Positions 36,801 to 46,960 of a DNA stretch of 64,000 nt are shown here, one piece after another. The stretch is from contig CM038216.1 of NCBI GenBank assembly GCA_021442155.1, forward strand, positions 86,462,945-86,526,944. The letters run 5' to 3'. The notes below the pieces were generated by a model. The model had not been told where the DNA came from, ran no database searches, and was given only the letters and a program-made list of their open reading frames with translations. Both the position numbers and the translations under genes were made by a program. Source of the DNA: Cymbidium sinense. Its lineage: Eukaryota > Streptophyta > Magnoliopsida > Asparagales > Orchidaceae. Numbering within the stretch: the stretch's first letter is position 1; the number at the start of each line of letters is the position of its first letter.

Positions 36801-37821
36801 CTATCGCCTTTGTCTAGTAGGTTTCTTCCATATTCTGATATTTAACCAACTTATCTTTAGCGACATTCAACTCCTCAAGTTTAGTAGAGTCAGTCAAAAC
36901 AACATCTTCAAGAGAACAAACTAATTGTTTCGTATTTTTGAGATTGGCAAAATGATTTTTTAAATGATTCTTGTTCCACCAATTTAGGTTTTGTTTAAGC
37001 CTTTTAAGCTTAAGCCAGAGGCGAATCATCCCCTTAACAAAATTATTCAGATGAAGAGGGGCCATCCAGTTAGTGGATACAACATTTATGAAATCAATGT
37101 GTTGGATCCACATATTTTGGAATCTAAAAGAAGTGGGGGAGGATAATCTACTGGAGGGTTTTTGGACATAAATCAAAAGCAGAGCATGATCAGACAAAGT
37201 TCTACTCAAATGTTCAATTGAAGTAATGGGTCATTGATTGATCCAAAGAGAATTAAAAAGATTCCTATCAAGCTGCTACCAGAGTCTAGAGTTATGCGAT
37301 GTATAGTCGGAGCCCGTAAAGCCAATATCAATCAGATTGTAATCAAGAATCATATTAAAAAACTCTTCCATGGAATGAATGTTAGGAGAGCAACCTCCCC
37401 TTTTCTCTGAGGAAGAGAGAATAGTATTGAAATCACCCCCAACCAACCAGGGTATGTTGACCGAGGAGGTAAAGTTTCTTAAGTTATCCCAAAGGATGTT
37501 CCTACTTCTATTACAAGAAGCATAAATAAAGGAACCAAGAAAAAATTCACTTGTGATGTGGACATTAACCAATTGATGAAGATCATCAAGGATAGAGATG
37601 CTGACTAAATTATTCTAAAAACACCAAATTTTATTGCTAATATTATAAAAAAAATTTTGAAAGCTAAGAATTCTAGTAACATGGTTGATCTTAGAAGAGT
37701 ATATGAATGGTTCAATAACAACAAGTAAGGCTATGTTATGAGTACAATAAAGACTTCTAATACGGTTGCAGACAATGAGAGTCCCAATACCCCTAACATT
37801 CCAAATAAGTAAATTGATCAT
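36801..37821 (-). pseudogene. LINE ORF2 N-terminus: AP endonuclease domain, broken
   Basis: Starts at about 37,821 with MINLLIWNVRGIG (the family NxRG box). Then VVIEPFIYS (Glu position), WLVGGDFNTILSSSEKRGG around 37,450, FFNMILDYNLIDIGFTG, and LSDHALLL around 37,200. These are the metal-binding and catalytic motifs of LINE AP endonucleases, which nick the target. Frames change between 37,615 and 37,572 and between 37,276 and 37,209. The linker after SDH (ILWLKLKRLKQNLNWWN type) leads into the RT. Confidence 0.85.
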
Positions 37822-38094
37822 AATAAAAAAGGAAGGAAAGGAAAAGAGATAACTAAAAAATAAAAAGAAAGAAGAAAAGAAAAGTAGAGGAAGTTATTTA
37901 AGGGAACTTAAAGAAGATCTAGTAGTTCAAGTGGAGCTATTAGTGAACATTCTAGCTTCAAGGGATTTTTTTTTTAAAAAATAGTTTGAAAAGGTCTTTC
38001 TTTGTCCAAAGTATCCCCATCCGAGAGAGAGAGTGATTTGTGATATTCAGAATAGGACCTGAAAAGCATTCTTAATGGTAATTTCCTTCTTCAA

Positions 38095-39366
38095 TTAAGT
38101 CGAAAGAGGGTTAGCATGTGAATCACTCTGAAAGGTAGTAGAAGGAGATGTTGTGATGCCATTAATAGCATAGATTTCATGCTCATTTTCAAAATTACTT
38201 TTCAGATTTTGTTCCATCATCAAAGGATCAACAATTTTTAGATTTTTCTCTTTCATCAGAGGATCAATTTCAGAATTTGTCTCCTCGGGTTCACTAGCCA
38301 AAAGGGGTAGGTTAGAATGAGTGAAGGTATTGTATTGAGGAGCCAAATTATTATAATTAGAAGTAATGTTAAGTAAGTTATCATTAGCCTCCTCATGAAC
38401 CTTAGAAGCATTATTTGTAACATGCTCAGATTGCTCTCCAATAGGCAAATCAGTGGATAAAAAAGTAGGGGTAGGGTGATGATTCCCATTTTGAGTGACT
38501 TTAGGCACATAAGAAAATTTATTGATTTTTTCATTTGATAGAGTAGGATTAGGATCCAACAATTTATTCTTTTTAAGATGAGGATGCAACACAAAACATT
38601 CAGATTGATCATGGCCATGTATCTTACAATGTGTGCAAAAAATGGGAAATTCTCAAATTCCACTTTTTGATTATAACCAAATTTCTCAGAGCCAATCCAA
38701 ACTTCTTTAGGATGATTTTTAGTAATATCAATCTCAACCAAAATACAAGCAAATGTATCGAATCTTGGAGCTGCACCATCAATTTGAAGAGGCCACCAAA
38801 GAGAGCCCCAACGAAAGAGAACTTGATGTGTGACATAATGTATTCTCATATTAGGAAGAGCTAGCCATATAGGAACAATTGGGGATTCCTCTTTTATATC
38901 AAAAAGAGGAGACCATTTCAGAAGTTGCATTTGATAATTAAACACAAAGTAAGAGTGATGGGTAAAGACTCTTCAGTAATCTAAGTCATTAGAGAGCTAA
39001 ATTAAAATATGCCTAGGATCAATCAATCTGATAGTAAACATGCCTGAAAGTCTAAGGCTATGAAAAAATGATCAGATGTTATCGAGAGTTGGCTGGCGTA
39101 AGGAAAATTTACCCACTAAAGAGAATCCAAAAGGCTTTGCCAACTTTTACACGTTTAGATCCGACCACAAAATAGCAGGCATCCCACGAAATGAGGTCAA
39201 GATCAAATTCATCGAAGCATTAGGGAAAGATTCTTACCAGATAATCCATCCTTGAAGGACTTAACTGTAGGCAGAGTAGCGGATGATTTTGGATCCATAA
39301 TTCCATGTAAATCATGTTAAATGACGCCTCCGTGTTCAAAAAGCTCGGCTAAAATTCCTCCGCCAT
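38095..39366 (-). pseudogene. LINE ORF1: DUF4283-like region plus CCHC zinc knuckle, broken
   Basis: A probable start MAEE lies at 39,366 but meets an early stop; MDPKSS begins in another frame near 39,300. The DUF4283-like region follows: LVGKFSLRQPTLDNI, then LLKWSPLFDIKEESPIVPIW, VLVEIDITKNHPKEVWIG-like and VEFENFPFF. A single-base deletion in a T-run near 38,640 shifts the frame. In the other frame C-T-H-C-K-I-H-G-H-D-Q-S-E-C follows, a CX2CX4HX4C knuckle, then an acidic and Asn-rich tail ending NPLST at 38,095. ORF1 proteins bind element RNA. Frame 38256-38945 is the first half, 38095-38592 the second. Confidence 0.85.
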
Positions 39367-39502
39367 TGAAAGAGAAAAGGGAAACTCACATTAGCCCAAT
39401 CGAGACAAATTACAAAAAATTATGATTGAGAATGATCGAATCAACAGCAATGAAAACGAAGGGAAATCTAACGCCGAGAGCAAAGAGAAATGGGGAGGAT
39501 GC

Positions 39503-39522
39503 TTATGCTTATTTTTTAGTTT
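39503..39522 (+). repeat. Target-site duplication, right copy, of the L1-type LINE
   Basis: TTATGCTTATTTTTTAGTTT, 19 of 20 bases identical to 30,983-31,002. Immediately right of it the telomere-like array resumes. Confidence 0.85.
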
Positions 39523-40604
39523 AGTTTTAATTTTCTTTTATTTATTTAGAGTAGGGTTTAGGTTTTAGGATTTAGGTTGGGGTTTGTGGTTTAGGGTTTA
39601 GGGTTTGAGGGTTTAGGTGAGTGGGTTTGGGGTTAGGGTTTAGTTTAGGTTTAGAGGATTTAGGTTTAGAATTAGTTTAAGATTTGTGCCTGTGGTTTAT
39701 GTATTTTAGGTTTTATTTATTTATTTATTATTATTTTACTTCTAGGATTTAGGGTTTGGCTGATTTAAGGGTTTTAGGTTTGCAGGTTTGTTAGGCCTAG
39801 GGTTGTAGTTTTGCTGAAAGGTTTTTGGGTTATTAGTTAACGCCAGGTTTAATTTAGGGTTTAGGATTTAAAGGTTTTTTAAAATAGCTGACAGTTTAGT
39901 TTATTTAGTTTATTTTTTATTTATTTTAGTTTAATTTATTTTATTTAAGTAGGTTTACTTTTATTTTTAATTAATTTAGTTTTTTATTTAGGTTTATTTA
40001 TTTTAGTTTAGGTTTTTTATTTTAGTTAATTTTTAGGTTTAGTTTAGGTTTATTTTTTTAGTTTTTTTTATTTTATTTTATTTTTAATTTAGGTTTTATT
40101 TTTATTTTAGGTTTAGGTTTAGGTTTTATTTTAATTTAAGTTTTAAGGTTTTAGGTTTTATTTTAGGTTTATTTTAAGGTTTTATTTTTAGTTTAGATTT
40201 TATTTTATTCTTAGTTTATTTTATTTTATTTAGTTTAGGGTTTAGGTTTAATTTAATTTAGCTTATTTTATTTGGTTTTAAGTTATGGTATTATTTAGTT
40301 TATTTTAGGGTTTTTAAGTTTTATTTTACTTTTATTTTATTTTATTTTAGGTTTATTTAATTTATGATTAGTTTTATTTTATTTAGGTTTTCATCTTTAA
40401 GTTTATTTTATTTTATTTAGTTTAATTTATGTTTCACATATTTTATTTTAGTCCATTTTTTATATTTTATTTTATTTTTTGGTTTAGGTTTAGCTTTAGT
40501 TTAGGTTGCTTTTTAGGCATTTATTTTTATTTTATCTATTTTAGGTTTAGGTTTGTTTATTTTATTTTATTTTAGGTTTTATTTATTTTTTTTATATTTT
40601 GTAT

Positions 40605-40770
40605 TATAGGTCAGTGGCTCAGGTTTAGTCAGGCCTAAGGCCTAAGGCAGAGATCAGTGGATCAGGGCTTTTAGTTAGGGTTCAGGGCCCAGTGTTAGTT
40701 ATGTGCTCATTAGTGGGTTAGTGGCCTGTGAGTCAGGCTCAGTGAGAGTTTTAGAGTTTTAAAATTTAAT
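40605..40770 (+). repeat. GC-rich T-to-C island in the telomere-like array
   Basis: Contains CAGGCCTAAGGCCTAAGG and GGGTTCAGGGCCCAGTG. C read as T gives normal TTTAGGG-like words. No coding content. Confidence 0.5.
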
Positions 40771-43564
40771 AATTTATTTTAAATCAAACCCAGGTTTAGT
40801 TAGGTTATTTTTTTTATCTTTATAGTTTATTTTATTATTTTCTTTTTTATTTTAGTTTAATTTTTATTTATTTTAGGTTTTAGTACATTTAAACAGGTTT
40901 TATTTTATTTTATCTTTTTTTTATATTTATTTCATCTTAGTTTTTATTTTATTTAGAGTTTTTATTTTAGCTTTATTTTTTAAGTTTAGTTTTATTTATT
41001 TTATCTTTATTTTAGTTTTATTTTATTTTATTTTATTTTTAGGTTAGGTTTTAGTTTAGGTTTTTATTTTTTATTTAGTTTTTTATTTTTTTATAGATTT
41101 TATTCTTACATTTAATTTAGTTTAGGTTTTGATTTTTAGGTTTTTAAAGTTTAAGGTTTAGTCAGGGTTTATTTTAGGTTTTAAGGGGGGTTAGTGGGGT
41201 TTGTGGTGTAGGTTAAGGTTAACTGCCAAGGCAAGTAGGTGTGGTTAAAGTTTTGGTTTATGGTCAGTTTAGGGTTTAGGATTTAAGGTTAGTTTTTTTT
41301 TAATTTATTTATTTATTTATTTTAAATTAAGTAAACCCAGTAGGGTTTAGTTTATTTAGGTTTAGGTTTTATTCTTTTAATTTATTTTATTTTAGGTTTA
41401 TTTTCATTTTATTTTAAATTTAGTTTTATTTTATTTAGGTTTTTTTATTTTATTTTATTTATTTAATTTAGCTAAGGTTTTTATTTATTTTATTTATTTT
41501 AGGTTTATCTTTAGGTTTAGGTTTTAGTTTAGGTATCTATTTTAATCTTTATTTTATTTAGGTTTAAATTTTTATTGATTTTATTTTAAATTTAATTTAT
41601 TTTACATTTAGGTTTTAGGTTTTAAAGTTTAGGGTTTAGGTCTGTTTTGTCTGGGTTAAGGATTTAGGGTTGTGGTTTTAGGGTTAAGAGTTTAAGGTTT
41701 AGGGTTTAGGGTTTTAGGGTTTCAGGGTTTCAGGTTTATGGTTAGTTTTAGGGTATAGGGTTTAGGATTACGATTTCTTTAAATTAAATAAACTCTTGGG
41801 TTTAGGTTTATTTAGTTTAATTATTTATTTTAGTGAATTATATTTTTATTTAATTTATTATATTTATTTTAGGTTTATTTATTTTAGCTTAGTTTTTTTA
41901 TTTTAGTTTTATTTCTTTTTTGTTTAGTTTATTTTTTTTATTTTATTTTTTTATTTTTTACAATATTTTGGTTTATGTTTTATTTTGTAGGGATTTATGT
42001 TTTTTTTAGTTTAGTTTTAGGTTTTATTTTAGGTTAATTTTGAGGTTTTATTTTTAGTTTAGTTTAGGTTTATTTTAGTTTATTTCATTTTATTTAGTTT
42101 GGTGGGTTTAGGTTTAACTTATTTTGGTTTAGATTTTCATTTATTTATTTTATTTTAGTTTATTTTAGTTTGAGTTTATTTTTATTTTAGTTTATTTGCT
42201 AGGGTTTATGTTTATTTTAATTTACTTTTAGGTTTAATTTTTAGGTTTATTATTTAGGTTTAAATTTTTATTTAGTTTTTATTTTATTTTATTTTAGGTT
42301 TATTTTAATTTTTATTTTAGGTTTAGTTTTTATTTCATTTAGGTTTTATATTTTTTTAGATTATTTTTATTTTTTATTAATTTTAATTTAGTTTAATTTT
42401 TATTTTCTGCTTTTTTTCATTTTAGGTTTACGTTGAGGTTTTAATTTATGTTTTTATTTTATTTTATTTTACTTTAGATTTTTTTTATTTATTTTATTTT
42501 TTAGGTTTTATTTAGTTTAGGTTTAGGTTTTTATTTTTTTAGGGTTTCTGGTTTAGGATTTATTTCAGTTAATTTATTTTTTATTTTTATTTATGTTTGT
42601 TTATTATTTTATTTAGTTTAGTGTATTTATTTTAAGTTTATTTATTTTAGTTTTGGTTTTTTATTCTAGATTATTTTTTCGGTTTATGTTTATTTTTTAG
42701 TTGAGTTTTATTTTTATTTACTTTAGGTTTAGGTTTATGATTTATTGTTGTAGGTTTAGGGTTTAGGGTTAGTTTTTGGGTTCAGGGTTTAAGGTTTATG
42801 GTTTAGGATTTAGGGTTTAGGGTTTAAGGTTTTTTTAAAAAAAAGTAAGTAAACTCATAGGAATAGGTTTATTTAGTTTATTTTTTTATTTATTTTATTT
42901 TATTTTTATTTTTTTATTTTTATTTAGTTTAGTTTATTTATTTTAGGTTTATTTATTTTAGTTTAGGTTTTTTTAATTTAGTTTATTTTCTTAGTTTAAG
43001 TTTAGGTTTATGTTTATTTTTTAGTTTAGTTTTATTTTCATTTTATTTTTTAGGTTTATGTTTTATTTTTTACTTTTAGGTTTAGGTTTTTTTAGGTTTA
43101 TGTTTTAGGTTTTTATTTGAGTTTTATTTTTAAGTTTTAGGTTTTTTAGTTTAGGTTTAGATTTATTTTTAGTTTATTTTATTTTATTTAGTTTAGGGTT
43201 TAGGTTTAGTTTATTTTCGATTTAGGTTTATGTTTTATTTATTTTAGTTTAGTTTAGTTTATTTTAGGTTTATGTTTATTTTATTTACCTTATTTGATTT
43301 TTATTTTAGGATTAGGTTTTTTTTTAATTTAGGGTTTAGGTTTTTTTTTATTTTTTTATGTTTATTTTGGGTTTATTTTATTTTATTTAATTCACATTTT
43401 TATATTCTTAGGTTTATTTTATTTTTTTAGTTTAGTATAATTTTTTATTTTAGTTTACTTTTATTAATTTATTTTATTTTAGTTTTAGGTTTAGATTTTA
43501 ATTTTAGTTTAGGATTTTATTTTACATTTATCAGTCAGTTTAATTATTTATCTTATTTTATGTA

Positions 43565-44105
43565 TTTAGTGTGTAGGATCATGACTCAGGTGGGCTCAGT
43601 CTTTGGGTCATGGAGCCAGGGTCAGGGTCAGGGCCCAGGGCCTAGTGGCCCAGGGCCTAGTGCTCAGCCTCAGTGGCCCAGGCCTGGGCCTGGCCCAGGG
43701 CGTAGTTAACGCCTAATGTCAAGAACTTAGGGCCTCAGCCCAGTGGCTCAGCCTTAGATCTAGGATCTTTGGGAGGATCTTTGGCCAAGGCCTTCTGGTT
43801 TTGGTGGCCTATACAAGTTTAGTGTCATAGCAAGTGGTTAGGTCAGGGCCTGTGGCCCAAGAGAGCCCAGAGCCCAGACCAGTCCTGGATCTGGGAGTGC
43901 TCAGGCCTGGAGCTCAGTTTAGCCTCAGGAGTCTTAGGCCCAGGATCTTGGGCCTGGGAGTTGTGCCTAGTTTCCAGATCAAGATCATGTGGCCCAGGGC
44001 CTGGTTTAGTGGCCTGGCCCAGGTCTCAGCCTGTAGCCTGGCCAGGGCCCAAGACTCCAGGGCCTAGGAGGGCAGCAGTGCAGAAGGCTTGTAGGCCCAG
44101 GATCA
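43565..44105 (+). repeat. Largest GC-rich T-to-C island in the array
   Basis: GGGCCCAGGGCCTAGTGGCC and GGCCTGGGCCTGGCCCAGGG are typical words. Replacing C by T turns them into GGGTTTAGGGTTTAGTGGTT and similar array sequence. The frame 43834-44067 arises only because stops (TAG) became CAG and is not a gene. Neighbouring AT-rich array also shows extra C (TTTATCTTTATCTTA). Confidence 0.6.
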
Positions 44106-44334
44106 GAGTTTTCCATTTCTTTTATCTTTATCTTATGTAATCCCATTTCATTTTATAAAATCACATTTTATTTAGGTTTATCTTTATTATATTTTAATTT
44201 ATTTTAGATTTATCATTTTATCTTTAATTTAGTTTTATTTTTATTTTATCTTATTTTAGGTTTATGTTTAGGTTTAGTTTATTTTATTTTATCTTTATTA
44301 TTATATTTAGGTTTAGATTTATTTATTCCTTTAT

Positions 44335-45015
44335 TTAGCCTAGCCTTTGGTCAGTTTCAGTGGTAGGGTATCTGGGGTGTGCATGGAGGGGTGGATGGCT
44401 CAGTTAGTTTAGATAAGTTTGTAGAGTCAGGGTCCAGGGCTCAGGGCCTAGGGTAAGGCCCAGTGTTTTGGTTTAGGGCTCAGTGGCCCAGGATTTAGTG
44501 TTTAGGGTCATGGCTGGCTTAGAGTTTTTTTCAAATTAAGCAAACCCAGGTTTAAGTTTTATTTTATTTTATCTTATTATATTTTTATCTTTATTTATTT
44601 TAGTTTATTTAAAGCTATTTATTTATCTATTTTTCTTTAGTTTATGTTTTATCTTAGTATTTTATTTGGTTTATTTAGCTCAGTTTATTTAAGTTTAGTT
44701 TTATTTTATTTTATCTAGGGTTTAGAGCTCAGGGTCTAGGTGGGGCCTAGGGCCTAGGCTCAGGCTCAGCCTCAGTGCCCAGGGTTTGAGGGCTCAGGGA
44801 TGGGCCTAGCCTGGGCCTATGAGGCTCAGGTCAGTAGATTTAGGGCTCAGAGTTAGTGCTGGCCCATGGTCTGGGGGGTAGGGCTCAGTGGCCCATGTGG
44901 GGCCTAGGGTTAGTTTGGGTTGGCTTGAGGGTCTGGGTTTATTTATTTATATTATTTTTTTATCCAAGATAGGCTCAGGATCAAGCTCAGCTTTGTAGGC
45001 CTGGGTCAGTAGGAG
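44335..45015 (+). repeat. GC-rich T-to-C islands (two lobes) flanking a landmark with T-to-C changes
   Basis: Lobes at about 44,335-44,525 and 44,705-45,015. The landmark between them at 44,531 reads AAATTAAGCAAACCCAGG, itself altered from GTAAACTGG by T-to-C. The change therefore affects non-telomeric words too. Confidence 0.5.
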
Positions 45016-45769
45016 TGGTCAGTTTACCATTTAAGGTAGGGTTTGTTTTAGAGTTTGGTTTTTTAGCTTTTTATAGTGCTCATTTTTTAAAAATTAAAAA
45101 CCAATTAGTTTTAGTTTTATTTAGTTTTTTTTTTTATTTTATTTTTATTTTTATGTAGGTTAACTTTTATTTTATTTAATTTAGTTTTTATTTTATGTTT
45201 ATTTATTTTAGTTTAGTTTTTTTAGTTTATTTCTTAAGTTTAGGTTTTTTATGTTTATTTTAATTTTATTTTATTTTATTTTATTTTAGGTTTAGGTTTT
45301 ATTTTTTATTTTAGGTTTAGGTTTAGGTTTTTTTTTATTTTTTAGGTTAAGGTTTTAGGTTTTATTTTATTTATTTTGGTTTATTTTTGTTTAGGTTTTG
45401 GTTTATTTTAGTTTATTTTATTTTATTTAGTTTAGTTTTAGGTTTAATTTATTTTATATTTTTGTTTTATTTTAGGTTATGATATTTTATATTTTTTTAA
45501 GTTTATTTTTCTTTATTTTATTTTCTTATTATTTTAGGATTATTTTATTTTTTATGGTTAGTTTTATTTTATTTAGGTTTTATTTTAGGTTTATTTTATT
45601 TTATTTAGTTTAATTAATGTTTTATTTATTTTATTTTAGTTCAATTTTTATTTTTATTATTTGTTCAAGTTTAGGTTTAGGTTTAGATTAAGTTTAGGTT
45701 TTATTTTTTTATCTTTTATTTTATTTAGTCAGGTTTATTTATTTATTTTATTTTTAGGTTTATATTTTG

Positions 45770-46085
45770 TAGGCCTCCATTCATGGTTTAGGTAATGTCA
45801 GCTCTGGCCCAGGGGCCTAGGCCTAGGGCCTGGCCCAGAGCCTAGACCCTAGCCCAGTGGTTTAGGGCCCAGGCTCAGGGCTGGCTCAGGTCATGGTTAG
45901 GCCCAGTGCCTGGGCCTGGGCCCAGTGCCTGAGTTTGGATCTGGGGCCACTGAGGCCCAGGGCTCAGTGTCAGTCAGGGCCTAGTGTTAGCAGGACTAGG
46001 GCTCAGGGGCCTGAGCCTCCAGGAGGCCTAGCTCAGTGGCCCAGGTGGCCTTTAGTGGTCCGTGGTCAGGCAGAGTTTTTCCATT
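45770..46085 (+). repeat. GC-rich T-to-C island in the array
   Basis: GGCCCAGGGGCCTAGGCCTA and CTGGGCCTGGGCCCAGTGCC words in place of TTTAGGG-type words. The frame 45893-46108 is an artefact of lost TAG stops. Confidence 0.55.
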
Positions 46086-46289
46086 TTATTTTATCTTTAT
46101 CTAGGTAATTTAATTTATTTTACAATATATTATTTATTTAGGTTTTATTTTATTTAGTTTAGGTCTTACATATTTTATCTTAGTAGCATTTATTTTATTT
46201 TATTTTAGGATCATGTTTAGGTTTAGGTTTTATCTTATCTTATTTAGGCTAGTCTTTTATTTATTATCTTTTTCAAATTTATGTTTAGG

Positions 46290-46960
46290 TTTATTTAGCC
46301 TAGGTTTAGGGCCAGTAAGGTTTAGTCTTTAGATCAGTTAGAGCTTTTAGTGGCTCAGTGGCCTGGTTTAGCCTAGTGGCTCAGTTTTTAGGGCTCAGTT
46401 TAAGATTTAGAGTCAGGGTCCAGGGTAGTTAAAGCCTTTTTAAATTAAGCAAACCAAGAGTTTAAGTTTATTTTAGTATTTTTTTATTTATTTATTATAT
46501 TTTTTATTTATGTTTAGTTTTTTATATTTAGTTTATTTTATTTTAGGTTTTTATCTTAGGTTATCTTCTTAGTTTAGTTCATGCCATTTCTTTATACTTT
46601 ATCTTATTTAGTGTTAGTTTAGCCCAGGGTCTGCCAGGCTCAGTTGGTTATGCCTCAGGCCTCAGCCTTGTGGTGTCTGAGGAACAGGCTCAGGCTCAGG
46701 CCTGGGTGGCCTATGTGAGGGCTCAGGCTCAGGCATGTGATCAGGTTAGAGCCAGTCTACCAGGGCCTGTGGCCCATCTTGTGGGTTAGTTTGGTTTATG
46801 ATAGGGTTTGGGTTTATTTATTTATTTATTATTTAGATTTAGGGTTTAGGATAATGGTCCAAGGCTTTGTGATCTTTAGGGTCAGGTCAGTGTAGGTGTA
46901 GCTACCCATTTAAGGTGGTTAGTAGGTTTTAAGGTGAGGGTTTAGGTCCATCTCCACTGC
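46290..46960 (+). repeat. GC-rich T-to-C islands (two weaker lobes)
   Basis: Lobes near 46,300-46,440 and 46,605-46,960 with AGTGGCTCAGTGGCCTGG and CTCAGGCTCAGGCCTGGG. The landmark at 46,442 reads AAATTAAGCAAACCAAG. Confidence 0.45.

Larger units (their letters stand above)
31003..39502 (-). mobile_element. Nearly full-length L1-type LINE retrotransposon (decayed), nested in the array
   Basis: About 8.5 kb on the minus strand with 20-bp flanking duplications. The 5' end (near 39,500) begins CTCCCCATTTCTCTTTGCTC. Next come ORF1 with a DUF4283-like region and a zinc knuckle, then ORF2 with AP endonuclease, reverse transcriptase, zf-RVT-like and RNase H regions. A long non-coding 3' region of about 3 kb ends in an A-rich tail (A-run, then CAAAGAAGAAAAAAA) near 31,003. 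Many frameshifts and stops break both ORFs, so it is not autonomous. Base composition is unlike the array around it. Domain order is that of plant L1 LINEs with an added RNase H. The element splits the telomere-like array without replacing it. Confidence 0.92.

Noticed and set aside
43834..46108. Frames in the GC-rich islands (43834-44067, 45893-46108, and 51111-51293)
   Set aside because: They exist only because TAG became CAG in the T-to-C islands; composition mirrors the repeat and not a protein family.
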